Positions 45,156 through 57,439 are shown, counted from the stretch's first letter. The stretch: 64,000 bases of DNA from Limnoperna fortunei (GCA_944474755.1 OX104114.1:27055220-27119219); one strand, 5' to 3'. A program made the numbers and translations. The notes: a model not told the origin generated them from the letters alone.

Positions 45156-46659
45156 CATTATTTTTGCGACAATGTGCCATATTTTAACGCTAGAATTATT
45201 TTTATTATAATCAAGTGGTGAATGTGTTGTATCATTATATATTTTTTAAATTTTATTAGCAGCTTTATGTATTAATGTAATAGATATGTTATTTTCCAAA
45301 GACCCCTTGTACGACCGAGTCTCGTCGTGGCTTCCCCATTAAGGTAGTGCAAATATTTTAGTTGATCATTGGAGGACAATAGAGCCAATAAAGCGACGAC
45401 CAGGCATAACTCAGGACGAGGTTTATTGATAACACAAACCCAAGGTTCTTATAGATAAGAGAAACACATGCTTTCTTGTAGTAATTCAAACTGATCTGTC
45501 TTGCATTCTTCTGACGTGTTGCAAAATTAGAAAATAGATATATTTAGAACAGAACATCGGGACAAGAATTATTTTTTTAATCGGAACCAAGACTACAAAG
45601 AGAAAATTAAGCGCACTCTACTAATTACTGAATTACGGATATCGGAATAGTTTTTTTTCTTTACGGAAAATATCAGGGAAACCGAACGAACAACAAGAGC
45701 ACATAGTCAATGTACGACTACAAATCCGGATCTAGACTAACATATACAACACGAAACAACAACAAAAAACACAAAAACAGGAAGTAAGTAACCCAAACCC
45801 CAAAAAAGTGCACTCAAGTTTTTCGGACGAATAAGCTCTGCTTTTTTAAGAGTATCAATTTAAAAATGTCATGAAAGATACCAAAGGTAGAAAAATGTTT
45901 ACGCCATAGCAGCCTTTCGTATAATCAAGACTCGTCATTAAAGCTCATATTTGAAGACAATAAGTTGTTGACGATCTTTTATCACCAAACATTCCAAAAG
46001 TTATGCCAAATCGTATAGAACGCCATGACTGCCGTATTGTGTGGACATTTTTTTATATGCACTGTTGCATTTGAATCTATATATGGTACTTTCATATTAT
46101 ACAATTCTTGCCACATTTTGTATCTATATGCGTGTTCTGGACTTGCATATATTGTGCTCATTACTTTATGCTCGTACTAGTATAACTAACAACGAAGAAC
46201 ACAGAAGAATTTTGTTAGAAAATGTTAAAAGTTTATCCCAATCCCAACTTATTACCTGGACACTATCAGGAACGACAATCCTGCTATCTCTTACGAACAG
46301 AATTGTATTATTTTTACTGAAGTGTTATATTTATCAAACGTTCTTAAAGTTCCTTTCCACGTGAACAGAAAAATTAAGAAATTATATAGTTTGTGGTGTA
46401 GAAACGAATATCTCGTGAGTTTGTTTTAATTTGCGTCCGATCCTTATTGTTATATATTAACAATAAAATAATCACAAACTAAAACCTTATTGGCAGTCGC
46501 TGTAATTCAAATTATTGGCATAACAGAACAGTCAGTGTTTTTGTCATGTATTATGCTGTATCTGATTAATTTGCGTCACCATCCACACATAAATTCTGCG
46601 CATGTTACAAAAACCATCATTTGGAATAAAATTGCTCAGTAATATCTCTTTGCAACAAA
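45156..46659. other. Intergenic between the oxygenase and the receptor
   Basis: It begins with the probable 3' UTR of the oxygenase. A short piece near 45780-45830 (minus strand) resembles the C-terminal end of Penelope-like sequence at 57440-57560. The rest is unassigned. Confidence 0.4.
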
Positions 46660-47538
46660 ATGGATTACACTATTATGATAAGTGTAGTAGCGCTTACAGT
46701 AGGTTTGTTTTTAAATATATCTTCGATTATTGTTTTAAAAACGTCAAAAAGGGTTAAAAAGTCGCAATTTAAAGTTTTGATTTTAAGTTTAAGTGCGAAC
46801 AATGTGGGAATAATTATAGTAATATTAGTTTTAATCGGTACCTTATACATTGAAGAAAATTTTACACTAAATTCCGTTTGTGTAATTATGAAACATGCCG
46901 TATCTGGAATGATTGTGATTTCTTACTTTCAGACTCTTTTAGCATGCATAGAATTATTCAATGCTACAATTGCCAACAGGAATACTTGTTTAGAGATGTT
47001 GACTTCTAACGGATGCGCTTCATTTGGCTGTATATCCATCCTTTTGGTTGTGATGGTAACTATTGCAATAAATTTGTCAATAAGTGAACCAAATAACTGC
47101 CGATCCACTTCAGTGCAATATCCACTATTTGTTTTACTTTTGGATACGCTAGCGATGCTGTTTTCCCTTTTGACGGTCAGTCTTTATATTGCAGTCATAT
47201 TGCTTATTTTCAAACAATATAAAAAGAAGACTTCCGATGCTGGAAATGTCGGTAAGAAACGGAAAGTTCTCAGAATGGTCCGCACTGTTGGATTTCTTAT
47301 TGTAATATTATTGGTGTCAAATGTACCACGGTCAGTGATCGCTTTTTATTACATAAATAGTAAATCGACAGATACCAGTCGTTCCTTGTTGAACGTAGGT
47401 AACAATTGCATTTTTGTAAAGCTATTGATGGACCCAATCATGCATGTTTTTCGCATCAAGGAATACAGGGAAAGCTACAAGGACTTTTTCAGCAAACTCT
47501 ACTGCACTCAGTCTAATGCGGTATTGCCTAGCAACTAA
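46660..47538 (+). CDS. Seven-transmembrane receptor, rhodopsin-like but atypical (single exon)
   Basis: This is a 292-residue integral membrane protein with seven hydrophobic segments near residues 5-27, 38-64, 75-98, 114-134, 145-175, 207-228 and 240-263. Features that place it in class A are Asn19 in segment 1 (the 1.50 position), the SLSANN motif in segment 2, Cys74 before segment 3 with Cys137 in loop 2 for the usual disulphide, a basic loop 3 (KKRK), and DPIMH at the NPxxY site. The DRY position reads Glu98-Leu99-Phe100, so the usual Arg is missing, and the N-terminus is only about 5 residues long. The ligand is unknown. It lies 1.1 kb past the oxygenase end. Intronless orphan receptors of this kind are common in molluscs, and a recent pseudogene is unlikely because the frame is clean. 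Confidence 0.72.
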   Translation: MDYTIMISVVALTVGLFLNISSIIVLKTSKRVKKSQFKVLILSLSANNVGIIIVILVLIGTLYIEENFTLNSVCVIMKHAVSGMIVISYFQTLLACIELFNATIANRNTCLEMLTSNGCASFGCISILLVVMVTIAINLSISEPNNCRSTSVQYPLFVLLLDTLAMLFSLLTVSLYIAVILLIFKQYKKKTSDAGNVGKKRKVLRMVRTVGFLIVILLVSNVPRSVIAFYYINSKSTDTSRSLLNVGNNCIFVKLLMDPIMHVFRIKEYRESYKDFFSKLYCTQSNAVLPSN

Positions 47539-48199
47539 ATCTATGGAGAATAGATCGTGTCAAAGACTGGCAGTCTATAAACTACAAATTAACTTCAGTT
47601 AAATGTTTTGCATTTTAACATTGGGTTGTGTGTTGTGTGTTATGTGTTTCATATATTTTGTAAAAACCTGCCTGCTGACAACTGCAATTTATCATTCTCA
47701 ATAGTACTACTCAACGAAAAACACTTTACCAGTCAAAACCGCGCAACTGAATATTATCAAGACAGCAGCTTTTTCTCAAACCACGAACATTAGTATCCAT
47801 GAAATCAAAAGTAGGAAAGCTTGGTTTATAGGTTAATCTCGGCAAGATCTTTAACATCAACACTGCTGTAAGGCCTACATCTTGGGCAATATTCACTGCT
47901 AGACGCCATTTTGCATTCCACTACTTCGTGTAGGCATAAGGTAGCAGTGCTGTCTATTAGATGTCGTTGTAAGTTTTTTACCTGGCACTAATACTTAGTC
48001 CTTACATTAAATTCAAGACTAAAATGGGTTAAAATACTCTTAGATAGATGGTGTTAAATATAACGTGTGTATAAACAATCCATTCTGTGTGTTCTGACAG
48101 TGTGCAGCTGCTTCCGAGCGGACTGAAAAGCGTCGAAATTACAGGAATACTAATTTAGAATGTGTAAAAAAATAGCAAAAGGGTTCATTACAAATGAAA

Positions 48200-48340
48200 A
48201 CATGCAATGAAAACAAAAGCAGAAAGTAAATAATCAGAACGAAATTAAAACCATTTGTGCACTCAGGTGACAAGTAAATAGTCCTTGTCTGTTAGTAAAT
48301 GCCGTCGAGTTAAGCATTATCTGTGTAAAATCCAGAAAGA
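48200..48340 (-). pseudogene. Penelope-like 3' end fragment
   Basis: On the minus strand 'cctgagtgcacaaatgg' and 'ttttaatttcgttctg' parallel 'cctgagtgcaccaatgg' and 'ttttattgggttcgg' of the element at 57440-59100. Confidence 0.4.
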
Positions 48341-48584
48341 GGATAGTCTACTAGGGTATCACCAGCCCAGTAGTAACTATTCATTGCTGACAAGAATATC
48401 ATTGATTTTTTCAGTGAAATAGACATAGACATAGTCTTTTTTTGAATTTAATGCTTTGAAATTTCAAAAATCATTTAAATTCTAAGGGTTTTTATTTTGC
48501 AAGATGTAGATGAACTTAACCAGATTTGATATAACGTTTTAGAAATTTTAAACTGAATTATTAGATTTTAAATATCGTTTCGTT

Positions 48585-48635
48585 TGAGTGCCCCGATGAG
48601 TCTTTAGTACACGAAACGCGCATCCTGTGTATTGA
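48585..48635 (+). ncRNA. Degenerate hammerhead ribozyme motif
   Basis: The same layout as 31855-31906, but the core reads CCGATGA (48593-48599) instead of CTGATGA. Stem II GTC/CAC has one mismatch, GAAA is kept (48613-48616), and stem III ACGC/GCAT has one mismatch. It is probably inactive. A Penelope-like 3' segment follows about 130 bases later (near 48745-48785). Confidence 0.6.
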
Positions 48636-48839
48636 GACATTTTTAACGAAAATGTTTGAGTGTAGTAGAGAGAATTTTCTATCCTATAAAGATGGATTTA
48701 TAAGTCGTAGTGATGGCCATAGAACATTAATAACACCTTAGCACTTTAGTGCACCCATAGTTTTTATTTGGTTCGGGTTACTCGCTGTGTTTTTGGTTTT
48801 TGTGTTGCATTGTATATGTTTGTCTATATCCGAATTTGT

Positions 48840-50455
48840 AATTATGTCACCCAAACGAGTTTTGGGAGACATATTGTTTTTTCCGGTTTCTTATTTTTAA
48901 GTCGCCCAAAACAAAGTTTTGGGCACTTATTGTTTTGCACCTATTTCGGTTTCCACTTTTTCTAGATCGTGAACTTTTCCGACACATTTCTCAGAGATGC
49001 CTTAATAGAATCTAATGAAAATTGGCACAGTTGTAGATCGACATATGGAAGGGTGCAGTCGACAGTAAGATTTTTTATATTGGCCGCCATTTCAAATTGG
49101 CCGCCACTTGACGACACCCAACCAAAAATTGGCATAAATTTTCCCGTGGTCCGATCTGAACGAAATTTGGTAAGGAGGTAGATTTTAGTACTTCGAGTGA
49201 AACACTACCTTTGAAATTTTTTTCCGACATCAGATTTAAAATGGTGGCGAAAAACGTGTATAATTTTCAATGTTATCCGATCTCGATGAAATTTAAATTG
49301 CTCCGATTGCAACAAAATTTAGTAGGGAGGCAGATTTAAGTGTCTCGAGTGGAACTCCATATTCGGAATTTTTTTTTTGACTAGGTTTCAAAGTGGCCGC
49401 CAAAAAAACGCGACAAATTTTAAAGGTTGTCCTATTTTAATGAAATTTGATGTGTAGGTACATTTCAATGTTCTGAGTAGAACACAATACTATACACGGG
49501 GATTTTGTGCGACTTCTGTGTTGGCATTCCAACACATTATTTTTAATTATGTCTCCCAAATGAAGTTTTGGGAGACATATTGTTTTTGTCCGGTTTCTTA
49601 TTATTATTCTTCTTCTTTCTTCTTTTTTCTTTTCCCCTTTTTCCCTTTTCTTTTTTCTTTCCGTTCAATCTTGTCCGCACATTTTCTTTGAGATGCAATG
49701 TCCAATCAACATTAAACTTTGGGAACATGTTTAAAGTGCCCTGACCTTTTGCAATCCACTTTTGGAATTTTCAAAATGGCCGCCGTTTAAAAAAAATAAG
49801 GGCCTTTGTCAGATCTCAGTAATGGCCAGAGCAATTTCAATGAAAATTGGTATACTGATACAGCTAACTATCCTGAGCATTTTGCCAAAACAAAATTGGA
49901 CGCGAAGACATTTCAAAATGGCCGCCATCCGAACACCACCCCCCTAAAAATGCAAAATATTAAACATCATCCGATTTCGACGAAATGTGGTACACCGGTA
50001 GATTATGGTACGCTGAGTGTGCCACTACTTTTAAAATTTGTGTCCGACTTCCGGTTTCAAAATGGCGGCCTTTTTAAAGTTTTAAAAAATGTCGGTTGTT
50101 GTCACATCTCTGTAATGGCCAGAGCAATTTCAATGAAAATTTGTATAATGATACAGCTAACTATCATGAGCATTTTTGCCAAAAAAAATGGATGCGAACG
50201 ACACCATTTTGTGATGGCAGCCGTTTCACCACTCTTCCCCAAACGTCAACTTAGTCCGATTGCAACGAAATTTCATATGTAGGTATATTTTAATGCATAA
50301 ACTAAGAATATCATGTATATTTGGGGGTTTTCAACATGCACGAGAATATAGGGGTAATGGGGGTTCGTGTGGGAGAAATTCTGTTTTGGCATCCCAACAC
50401 AATCAGCACTAGTCGTCCCTTGCCTTTCGGCTCTTATTGTTCGGTCGGCTTTCTT
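48840..50455 (+). mobile_element. Pearl-type elements, family 7 (nested or tandem)
   Basis: Three hairpin starts are seen: near 48844 (cacccaaacgagttttggga), 48902 (cgcccaaaacaaagttttgg) and 49551 (ctcccaaatgaagttttggg). Cores carry 'aatggccagagcaatttca', 'aaaatggccgcc' and 'cgaaatttggta'. Ends read 'ttggcatcccaacacaatc' and 'gtcccttgcctttcggctc'. Confidence 0.7.
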
Positions 50456-51070
50456 GCTATTTTTCTTAGGTATAACAACCCACTTTTGGAGTAGCCATAT
50501 AGTCGAAGCAGTGTATGGTGTAACTACCGAAATACTGATGTGAAATGTTAATACCATACGTCTAAAAATTTAAAAAGACATTTTAAAGTAGATTTGACTA
50601 CAGTCAAATGTTTGCTTACACTCAACAGGATTTCAATTGCACCGTTGACACACCGTGGCACTAACTTGCCTCGACTGTGTATACATCCATAGTTATATGT
50701 ATTTAACTACTGATGGTTTCGATTAACTTCCTAATGTGCGTTGAAGAGAAGAAATATGTAAACAGAGTGAGGCTAGTATTAACTTCTGCCTTTATATATA
50801 ACGGCATTTAAACAAACGCCACATACAATGCGTCCAAAAAACCATCTTAATAAAACTGAATGATATGACGAAGAATACATCTAAATAGGCTTACCCTGAT
50901 ATTTGATGATATATAGGATATTTTTTCTATATTATACTTATAAATAACAACAGGTTTATGCCACCTGATCGCTAATTATAGCATCAGACTACTAGTATCT
51001 GTATATAACTTACAAGGGAAAACATATAGATTTGCCTCGTACATTGAACGCGCGGTGATAACACGAATTT
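50456..51070. other. Intergenic, nothing recognised
   Basis: No credible open frame or known repeat. Confidence 0.4.
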
Positions 51071-51074
51071 ACTA

Positions 51075-51354
51075 ACACAAACTGTAGAAAATGTTTGGTT
51101 ACATACACTCGAAGACCGTGACGATGCTGTCCTTACAGATTTGACCCAGACCTTCACCGACTACGCCGCAAACCAAGGGATCGAAAGCGACTATTCAGTT
51201 TGGAACTACTTTGAAACAGAGGGACCCAGAACAACAACCAACGTTGATGGATTACTCAGTAAAACAAAGAAACAGGCGCAACACGTTTACCCAAACAAAT
51301 TCACATGTATACAACTCTTCCAATACATACAGAACACAATACAAAGGATACAGG
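51075..51354 (+). pseudogene. MULE-type transposase C-terminal fragment
   Basis: The open frame reads DLTQTFTDY, then YSVWNYFETEGPRTTTNVDG and VYPNKFTCIQLFQYIQ. It resembles the VWNHYETVGPRTNNHLEGWH block of animal MULE transposases. It ends at a donor-like CAG|GTAAAT, so it may be one exon of a longer gene. The catalytic core is not present nearby. Confidence 0.6.
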
Positions 51355-51413
51355 TAAATTACATTTACAAAACCCTGAACGTCCCTCTTAATCCACATTT
51401 ATTAATTAGATGA

Positions 51414-52100
51414 ACAAATGAAATACAGAGAAACTACTATCATTGACAGTGGTTATCAGTTAAGATGTATTAATATAAAAACATGACCATTCGCTACTTT
51501 ACAGATACTAAAAACCTGTAACACCTGTCAATTTACGGCTTTAACACCTAATTTGTTACACATATAAGAGCGTAATTGCTTATAAAGTTACTAATTTTCG
51601 GTAAAGTGTAGCGAATTACAAAGTGATAATCAAGAAATATATTAAATGTATACTTTTTAATTAGGTGATTTCCTTGCCTACGAGTAGGATAATAAACAGC
51701 TGGTATATAATGTCCATGATCCAATTAACAATATCACTTCGATCAGTTTTCGTAAAATATGATTTCTAGTCAGAATTAAGTATCGTGATGCTCACAGAAA
51801 GTATCGCGATAGAAAAATGCAAGCCGATAGAAATATCACTATCAACGGCCACTGATAGTAAAAGATCCTCCGATAAGAACCAGGAAATATGACTACAATC
51901 CGCCATAGAAAAACCATTACTATTGGTAAGGAGTATTTACAAACATTGAAAATACCTGGGAAAATAGAAGAATTGACACATGAAAAGAATAAAACTTGAA
52001 GATCCTATGCCTCTGTGAAGTACGATGGGAAAAATCAACACATTTGTCACACCATTATGATAGTACAGGTCATTTCCCCAAACACTTATTATATTAATAG
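51414..52100. other. Intergenic, nothing recognised
   Basis: AT-rich, with no feature supported. Confidence 0.4.
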
Positions 52101-52104
52101 AAGA

Positions 52105-52406
52105 CCAGGGGCGGATACAGAATTTTCGAAAGGGGGAGGGGCGTAAAAAGGGTATATCGGAATAGGAAGGCCACGAACAAGGTTTTTATAGTGTTCAGTA
52201 ACCTTTATTTGGTACAGTATATACAACAAAGATATCATAATAAACGAGTTAGAACCGTTAATGCATTAATTTATGGCGAGGACGAGCGGGGAGTACATTT
52301 TTGCCTTTGGCGCTGGTTTTTACCCTCCCTTTTCTCTTTTTTTCTTTTCTTTTTTTTAAAGGGGGGGGGCGTACGCCGCTACGCCCCCCCCCTGGATCCG
52401 CCATTG
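52105..52406. mobile_element. hAT-like MITE with GGCGGATC ends
   Basis: The left end is GGGGCGGATACAG, then a G-rich run. The right end in reverse is ATGGCGGATCCAGGGGGG. Similar flanks (GAAGACCA; GAAGACAT) suggest an 8-bp duplication with changes. The interior is not recognised. Confidence 0.55.
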
Positions 52407-53159
52407 AAGACATCTATGATCAACTCTAATAAAGACATCATTGTGGTGCAAGAAGATTGGAATGGCAGGGTGGGAGAGGATGCTTGTGAAACTAGAAAAG
52501 CATATGTGAGCGCTACTGCAATGCAGCAACAAATGACAAATATTTACGACGTATGCCTGGAATTTGCCAGCTCCAGTGAACTGTTCAAAGCTGATGAAAA
52601 CATTTGGTTCACACAATACATGCAGGATATGGACGGCATAGCCAGAATGGAAGACACCATGCACTACTAAATTGACTACATTATGACCAAAAGGCGCTTC
52701 CAGAGTTAACACAGCCGAGACGAGATTTCTAGGAGCAGACATTAAAGTGCTCCCGACTTAGTAATGATGACCTTTCAACAACATCTAAAGAAGGTCAGCA
52801 ACCAAGGCTGTACAAGAATAAAGTTTGACATCGAGAAGCAAAATGACCACACAATATCTGATGCATTTCATACCATGAAAGGAGGGACATTTATAACATT
52901 AACCCTTCTTGGAGCTAACAAAACAAATATTGACACATTGATCAACATGTTCAACACATCAGTGACAGAAACAGCCAGCGGAATCCTTGCCAAACATCGA
53001 CCCTGGATCACTGCTGATGTTCTAGATCTGTATGACAAGCGCAATGGGTGAAACAAAAGAAGTCTAAGAAATAAGGAACAATACAGAATAGGAATGAAAA
53101 AAGGCATCCAAGAGGAAAGCCATCTCCTACAGAAAGTCCTTACGGCCCTCGAAACCTGG

Positions 53160-53580
53160 AAAACATGTGGCAGATGTCTATCAACCCTACAAAGTGCACA
53201 GTCATCAGAGTAACATCTGGGAAGCCAAAACCTGCCTTAGACATACACTACCATCTTCATGGACACACCCTAGAGATTGAGATTTCCAGCAAATACGTAG
53301 GAGTAACCCTAACAAGCAACTGGGACAACCATGTAGACAACGTTGTAGCTAAAGGAAATAAGGCGGTTGGCTTCATAAGACGCAATCTCAAAGACTGCCC
53401 AAAACAGGTAAGAGAGACCAGTTACACCAGCATTGTCAGGTCAGTCTTGGGGTATGCATCCTCTGTATGGAATCGCCTTCCGTCTAATACTGCAGTAGCA
53501 GACACCATCGAGGACTTCAGGGCTAACCTTATGGCAAGCACTGACTGCAACTAGATCAACCTCCCATGTAAATAGTTTTA
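53160..53580 (+). pseudogene. Reverse transcriptase C-terminal fragment of another LINE
   Basis: It is one open frame: MSINPTKCTVIRVTSGK, YHLHGHTLEI, KYVGVTLTSNWDNHVDNV, KAVGFIRRNL and SIVRSVLGYASSVW. This is the typical thumb region following the YADD palm motif in CR1/Jockey-like and Rex-like elements. The palm itself is absent. Confidence 0.75.
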
Positions 53581-53784
53581 ATTGTACATAGCTGGTTTTA
53601 AACATTAATCCATAGGACAATTGCTGTGTGTGTCCGAGTATGTTTAGCAAAGTAGTCCGCAGAATTTTAGACAGTCGGAAACGACTCCAGTTCTACACAT
53701 CCACCATACAGAATAAAAATGGGGACTGTATCACAGATTACGAAGATATTTTGACAAGATGGCTGAGTACTGGACTTGTGTACC

Positions 53785-53812
53785 CCCCCCCCCCCCCCAC
53801 ACACACACACAT
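53785..53812. repeat. Poly-C then CA microsatellite
   Basis: A run of C followed by (CA)n, inside the RTE remnant. Confidence 0.9.
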
Positions 53813-54901
53813 GGTTATAAAAATATTAAATAGCCCACTAGAAACCAACACCGAAAGCTGTCACATTCTCTGCGATGTAGAACAAGCAGTTCAGACTTGT
53901 ATGACCACACAGCCACAGGAGGTCTAAACATAATAAACAAACCACTAGTAAGCAACACCGACAGCTATCACAAGTAGAACAAGCAGTAAAGTCACTGAAA
54001 AGGTAGACAACATTCAGAACTAGCCCAAGCAGGAGAAGACATGATAAGCTCGCTTTTTATAATCAGTGACAAGATATGGCAGTGGCCACACCATTGACAC
54101 AGTCACAAAAATCAACCATCTCTTAGAAAGGTTACCGAAATCAATGTCAAAATATTTCACCCAAGCAAAGCCGTGTTAAAAATTCTATTAAACAGACTAA
54201 AGTCACAGGCGAAAAAGATCATTGTTGAAGAACAAGCAGACTTGCGCTTTGCCATCGACATTGATGGTCTTTCAGAAAAAGAAATTGGATCCAGCTCGAT
54301 AAATTAAACTCGAATATAAGACAGCTGCTACGTATGACACGGAAATAAATGCTAAATCACTAAGCTTAAGAACACCAATGGCAACAACATTGACATAATT
54401 ATCAATGGCCAGACACTGAAAACTAGCCATAGTGACAAATAAAGGATCAAATCTCTAAATACTCTCTAGTATAGCGCAATAAACAGCAGCGCCGGGAAGA
54501 TTGAAAACCATCTAGTATGACCGAAAAATCGCACTCAGTTCAAAGATCAGTCTTATATGCACCTTTACTGTATGCGTGCGGGAAGATGCTGGTTACCAAG
54601 TCATCAGTAGTACCCCTACGGTCACCAAGAATAAGTGACAAATAGATAGATTCCCAATAAGGAGTGGATAGACCATTCATCTTGCAGACTATATTTTTAC
54701 CATCTTTCCGATCATTTCGGTGTTTACATCTTCTCTTTATCTTTGATAATTTAAAGATAATAAAAAATGGAACAAAATTATTGACCGAGCAATAACCCTT
54801 ATAAGGTGTTTTAGACAATTTAATCATATAGACATATATAGATTGTCTTGCTGATAATTGTTTCTCCATACAAGATTTCAAGATGCATGCAAGAATGTTT
54901 C

Positions 54902-55138
54902 AATGATGTTTAACGCCACTTTCAGCAATTTTTCAGCTTCATGTATATCATGGCGTCTCGTTTTATTGGAGGAGGAAGCCGGAGTACACGGAGAAAACCT
55001 TAGACCTTCCGTTGGAAAACTGGCAATCCTGGCCAATTAAGATTGGAGTCGAGCGCACCCTGCCCGCAGTAATACTCGAACCCGCAACCTCAGTGTTGAC
55101 AGACCACGTGATCAATCCTTTACCACTCGACCACCAAT
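54902..55138 (-). mobile_element. tRNA-derived SINE
   Basis: From the A-box end near 55138 (GGTGGTCGAGTGGT) through the GGGTTCGAGTA B box to the tail GGCGTTAAACATC near 54902. Somewhat diverged, with an insertion in the tail (tcatgtatatcatgg). Confidence 0.82.
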
Positions 55139-56185
55139 AGCTCAAAATTTCTCTGTATTATTCATAACAAAACATTGTTGCAATGTGAATGTGTTTTAGG
55201 TTTTTGTGATATTGTATACATGTATGTGTAATATGTTGAAAATGCTTTAATGTTATAATCAGTTATGACAGGGTACCAGTTCAATATATACATCAAATGG
55301 CACACATTCTGCTATCATTTGCTGCAAAATACTGGATTAGGTGTTTTGGTCACTAACACCACTTCTGTTAAAAAATTTCAATATTTTGTCAGTTATGTTT
55401 TTACACTTAAAAAAATGCCACCTCCCTGCAGAAAACTTCCGGAATGCATCTTACATAGCTTTCACTGTTTACATAGTCCATGTTATGTGCAAAAATATGT
55501 CTTAAATAAGCAACAGTTAGAAAAAATATACAATTATTAAATAATTGTTTTAAATAACTGGATGGCTTATCCTGATCATCATTTAATACGAAATTCTTGG
55601 GAGGAGGATTTGCTCCATGAACAGCGGACCAAATTTTTGTGACAATACAAAATAAAAAAATACATTTTTTAAGATATTAAAACATTTAGATTTTGGAGAC
55701 TTGTATGACTTTTCTTTGTTATCACTTCTAATTATCCCTCGAGTAAGGTAGTAGATAGTTACGTTGTTTTCTGTAGCTGCAGTGCATTCTGAGGTCAATG
55801 AGTATATCAGCTAAGTATATCGTTAATAAAACAGCCATTCTTTATAATTCCACCCTTTTAAGAATAATGTTCATTTTAAACCTGTTGTTTATATAAATGC
55901 ACTATTTTATTGCAACTTGTATTCATCATGTTCATGTGAAACAGCATAGAAGGACCGAGCCGGGGGGGGGGGGGGGGGGGCTTCTACCCATCTTGGGAAC
56001 TGGAGTTAACCAATATTACATTGTACATGTTGCCAACCGTTGGACATATCCTTACCATATATCACAAAAGCACGGCTTGGACTAACCCCCATGCCATAAA
56101 ATCTGGTTTAACCCAACATTTCTTTCAAAATGCATGTACCAAGTCGGACCATTGCTGTAGTTACTATATTTAAAGGTTGTTGGCT
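55139..56185. other. Intergenic, mostly unassigned
   Basis: It contains a poly-G run at about 55962-55981. A 91-codon open frame at 55265-55540 matches nothing I know and looks accidental. Confidence 0.45.
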
Positions 56186-56493
56186 CCACAGGCACTTGGG
56201 GGTCAGGATAATTTTTGTGTGGAATTAAATGCCAGTAAATAAGTTAACAGTGTGTATTCACTCGTTGGGTAACTAGTCTGACATGTCTCAATGCGAAATA
56301 TTTCCCCCAGAAAAATAATAAATTTCTCTTTCTTATATAACAAGTATACAAATTTATTATTTTTCAGGGGGCAATAATCGCAATAAGACATGTCAGACTA
56401 GTTATCATTATCAAACGGGTGAACACACACTGTAAACTAATTTATTGCCATGTTTTTTCATAAAAAAATTATCCTTACCCCAAGTGCCTGTGG
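56186..56493. mobile_element. 308-bp foldback element with long arms
   Basis: The left arm begins CCACAGGCACTTGGGG, with CAGTGTGTATTCAC and AACTAGTCTGACATGTCT. The right arm carries the complements AGACATGTCAGACTAGTT, GTGAACACACACTG and CCCCAAGTGCCTGTGG. Arms of about 140 bp fold on a short AT-rich centre. Confidence 0.82.
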
Positions 56494-56592
56494 TTTGTTT
56501 TGGAGTTTGCCGGTTTCTCGGACTTTGATTTGTGGATTGCCTTTTTGACAGTTTCATCGGTGTTCGGTATTTTGTTATTATCTTCACCAATT

Positions 56593-56847
56593 TTGTTTGT
56601 TTGTATGGTGTTTTAACGCCACTTTCAGCAATTTTTCAGTTATATCATGGTGTCCATTTTTTATTGGAGGAGGAAGCCAGAGAACCCGGAGAAACCCTCG
56701 ACCTGCGGTAGGTAAACTGGCAGTCCTTGTCAGGTAAGATTGGAGTCGATTACACCGTGCCTGCAATGTGAATCGAACCCGCAATCTCAGTGTTGACGAC
56801 CACGTGACCAAAAGTAGATAAACTACCTTAACCACTCGGCCCCTACC
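56593..56847 (-). mobile_element. tRNA-derived SINE, full length
   Basis: The same head, B box (GGGTTCGATTC near 56768-56778), CTTCCTCCTCC body and GGCGTTAAAACACC tail as the copy at 11620. Confidence 0.85.
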
Positions 56848-57439
56848 TTCATCAATAGATAACTAACCACTATATAAACCGTTCGAGTGACGATGTCAAT
56901 TTTAAAGTCTTGGACGTTAAGCTCCTTCATCATCAACACCGACAGAGGAAGAAGTCCGCGGTCGATACATTCATATTGGATGATATATCTATGAATTACA
57001 CATGGGTAATATATTTCCAGTACTACACTGTAAGAAACTTGACGGGTTCCATTAACATGTCCGATTCCTCAATCATTATCGATAAAAATCACAAACGTGT
57101 GTCAAACATAATATAATTTTTTTCCCATGACATTGGTGTAAGGCATGCAGTGAAAAGTTATCTCCGTTCTCTTCATGTATGACTGGGGGACTTCTTTAGA
57201 AAACTACAGGGTTCATCTCTGGATGTATTGAGACCCCTCTAAATATAAATAAAAATGTATACTGGATAAAAAAGTCTTGTGTTTTGATGTCTATAATTAT
57301 AATCTAGATAATGAATCTAACTGATCATTATTAGAATTTTATATTATTCTTACTCAATAACTGCTCATGAGATTTTGTTATCATGTCTGGTGTTAAATGT
57401 ACGTGTATCTAGTAAGGTACAGGTGCATATATACTCAAT

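Larger units (their letters stand above)
52405..54450 (+). pseudogene. Decayed RTE-like non-LTR retrotransposon
   Basis: Fragments follow the order of one polyprotein: KDIIVVQEDWNGRVGEDAC (endonuclease, 52436), FDIEKQNDHTISDAF, LINMFNTSVTETASGILAKH and HRPWITADVLDLYDKR (52825-53040), STIQNKNGDCITDYEDILTRW (53700), and VLKILLNRLKSQ then EEQADL (about 54170-54250). Stops and deletions are frequent. A different LINE fragment interrupts it at about 53160-53580. Confidence 0.7.

Noticed and set aside
49806..50282. 158-codon open frame
   Set aside because: It reads through pearl-type family 7 core units ('aatggccgcc' repeats), so openness reflects repeat structure.
55265..55540. 91-codon open frame between repeats
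   Set aside because: No recognisable motif, ordinary length for chance in this region, and no splice or promoter support.
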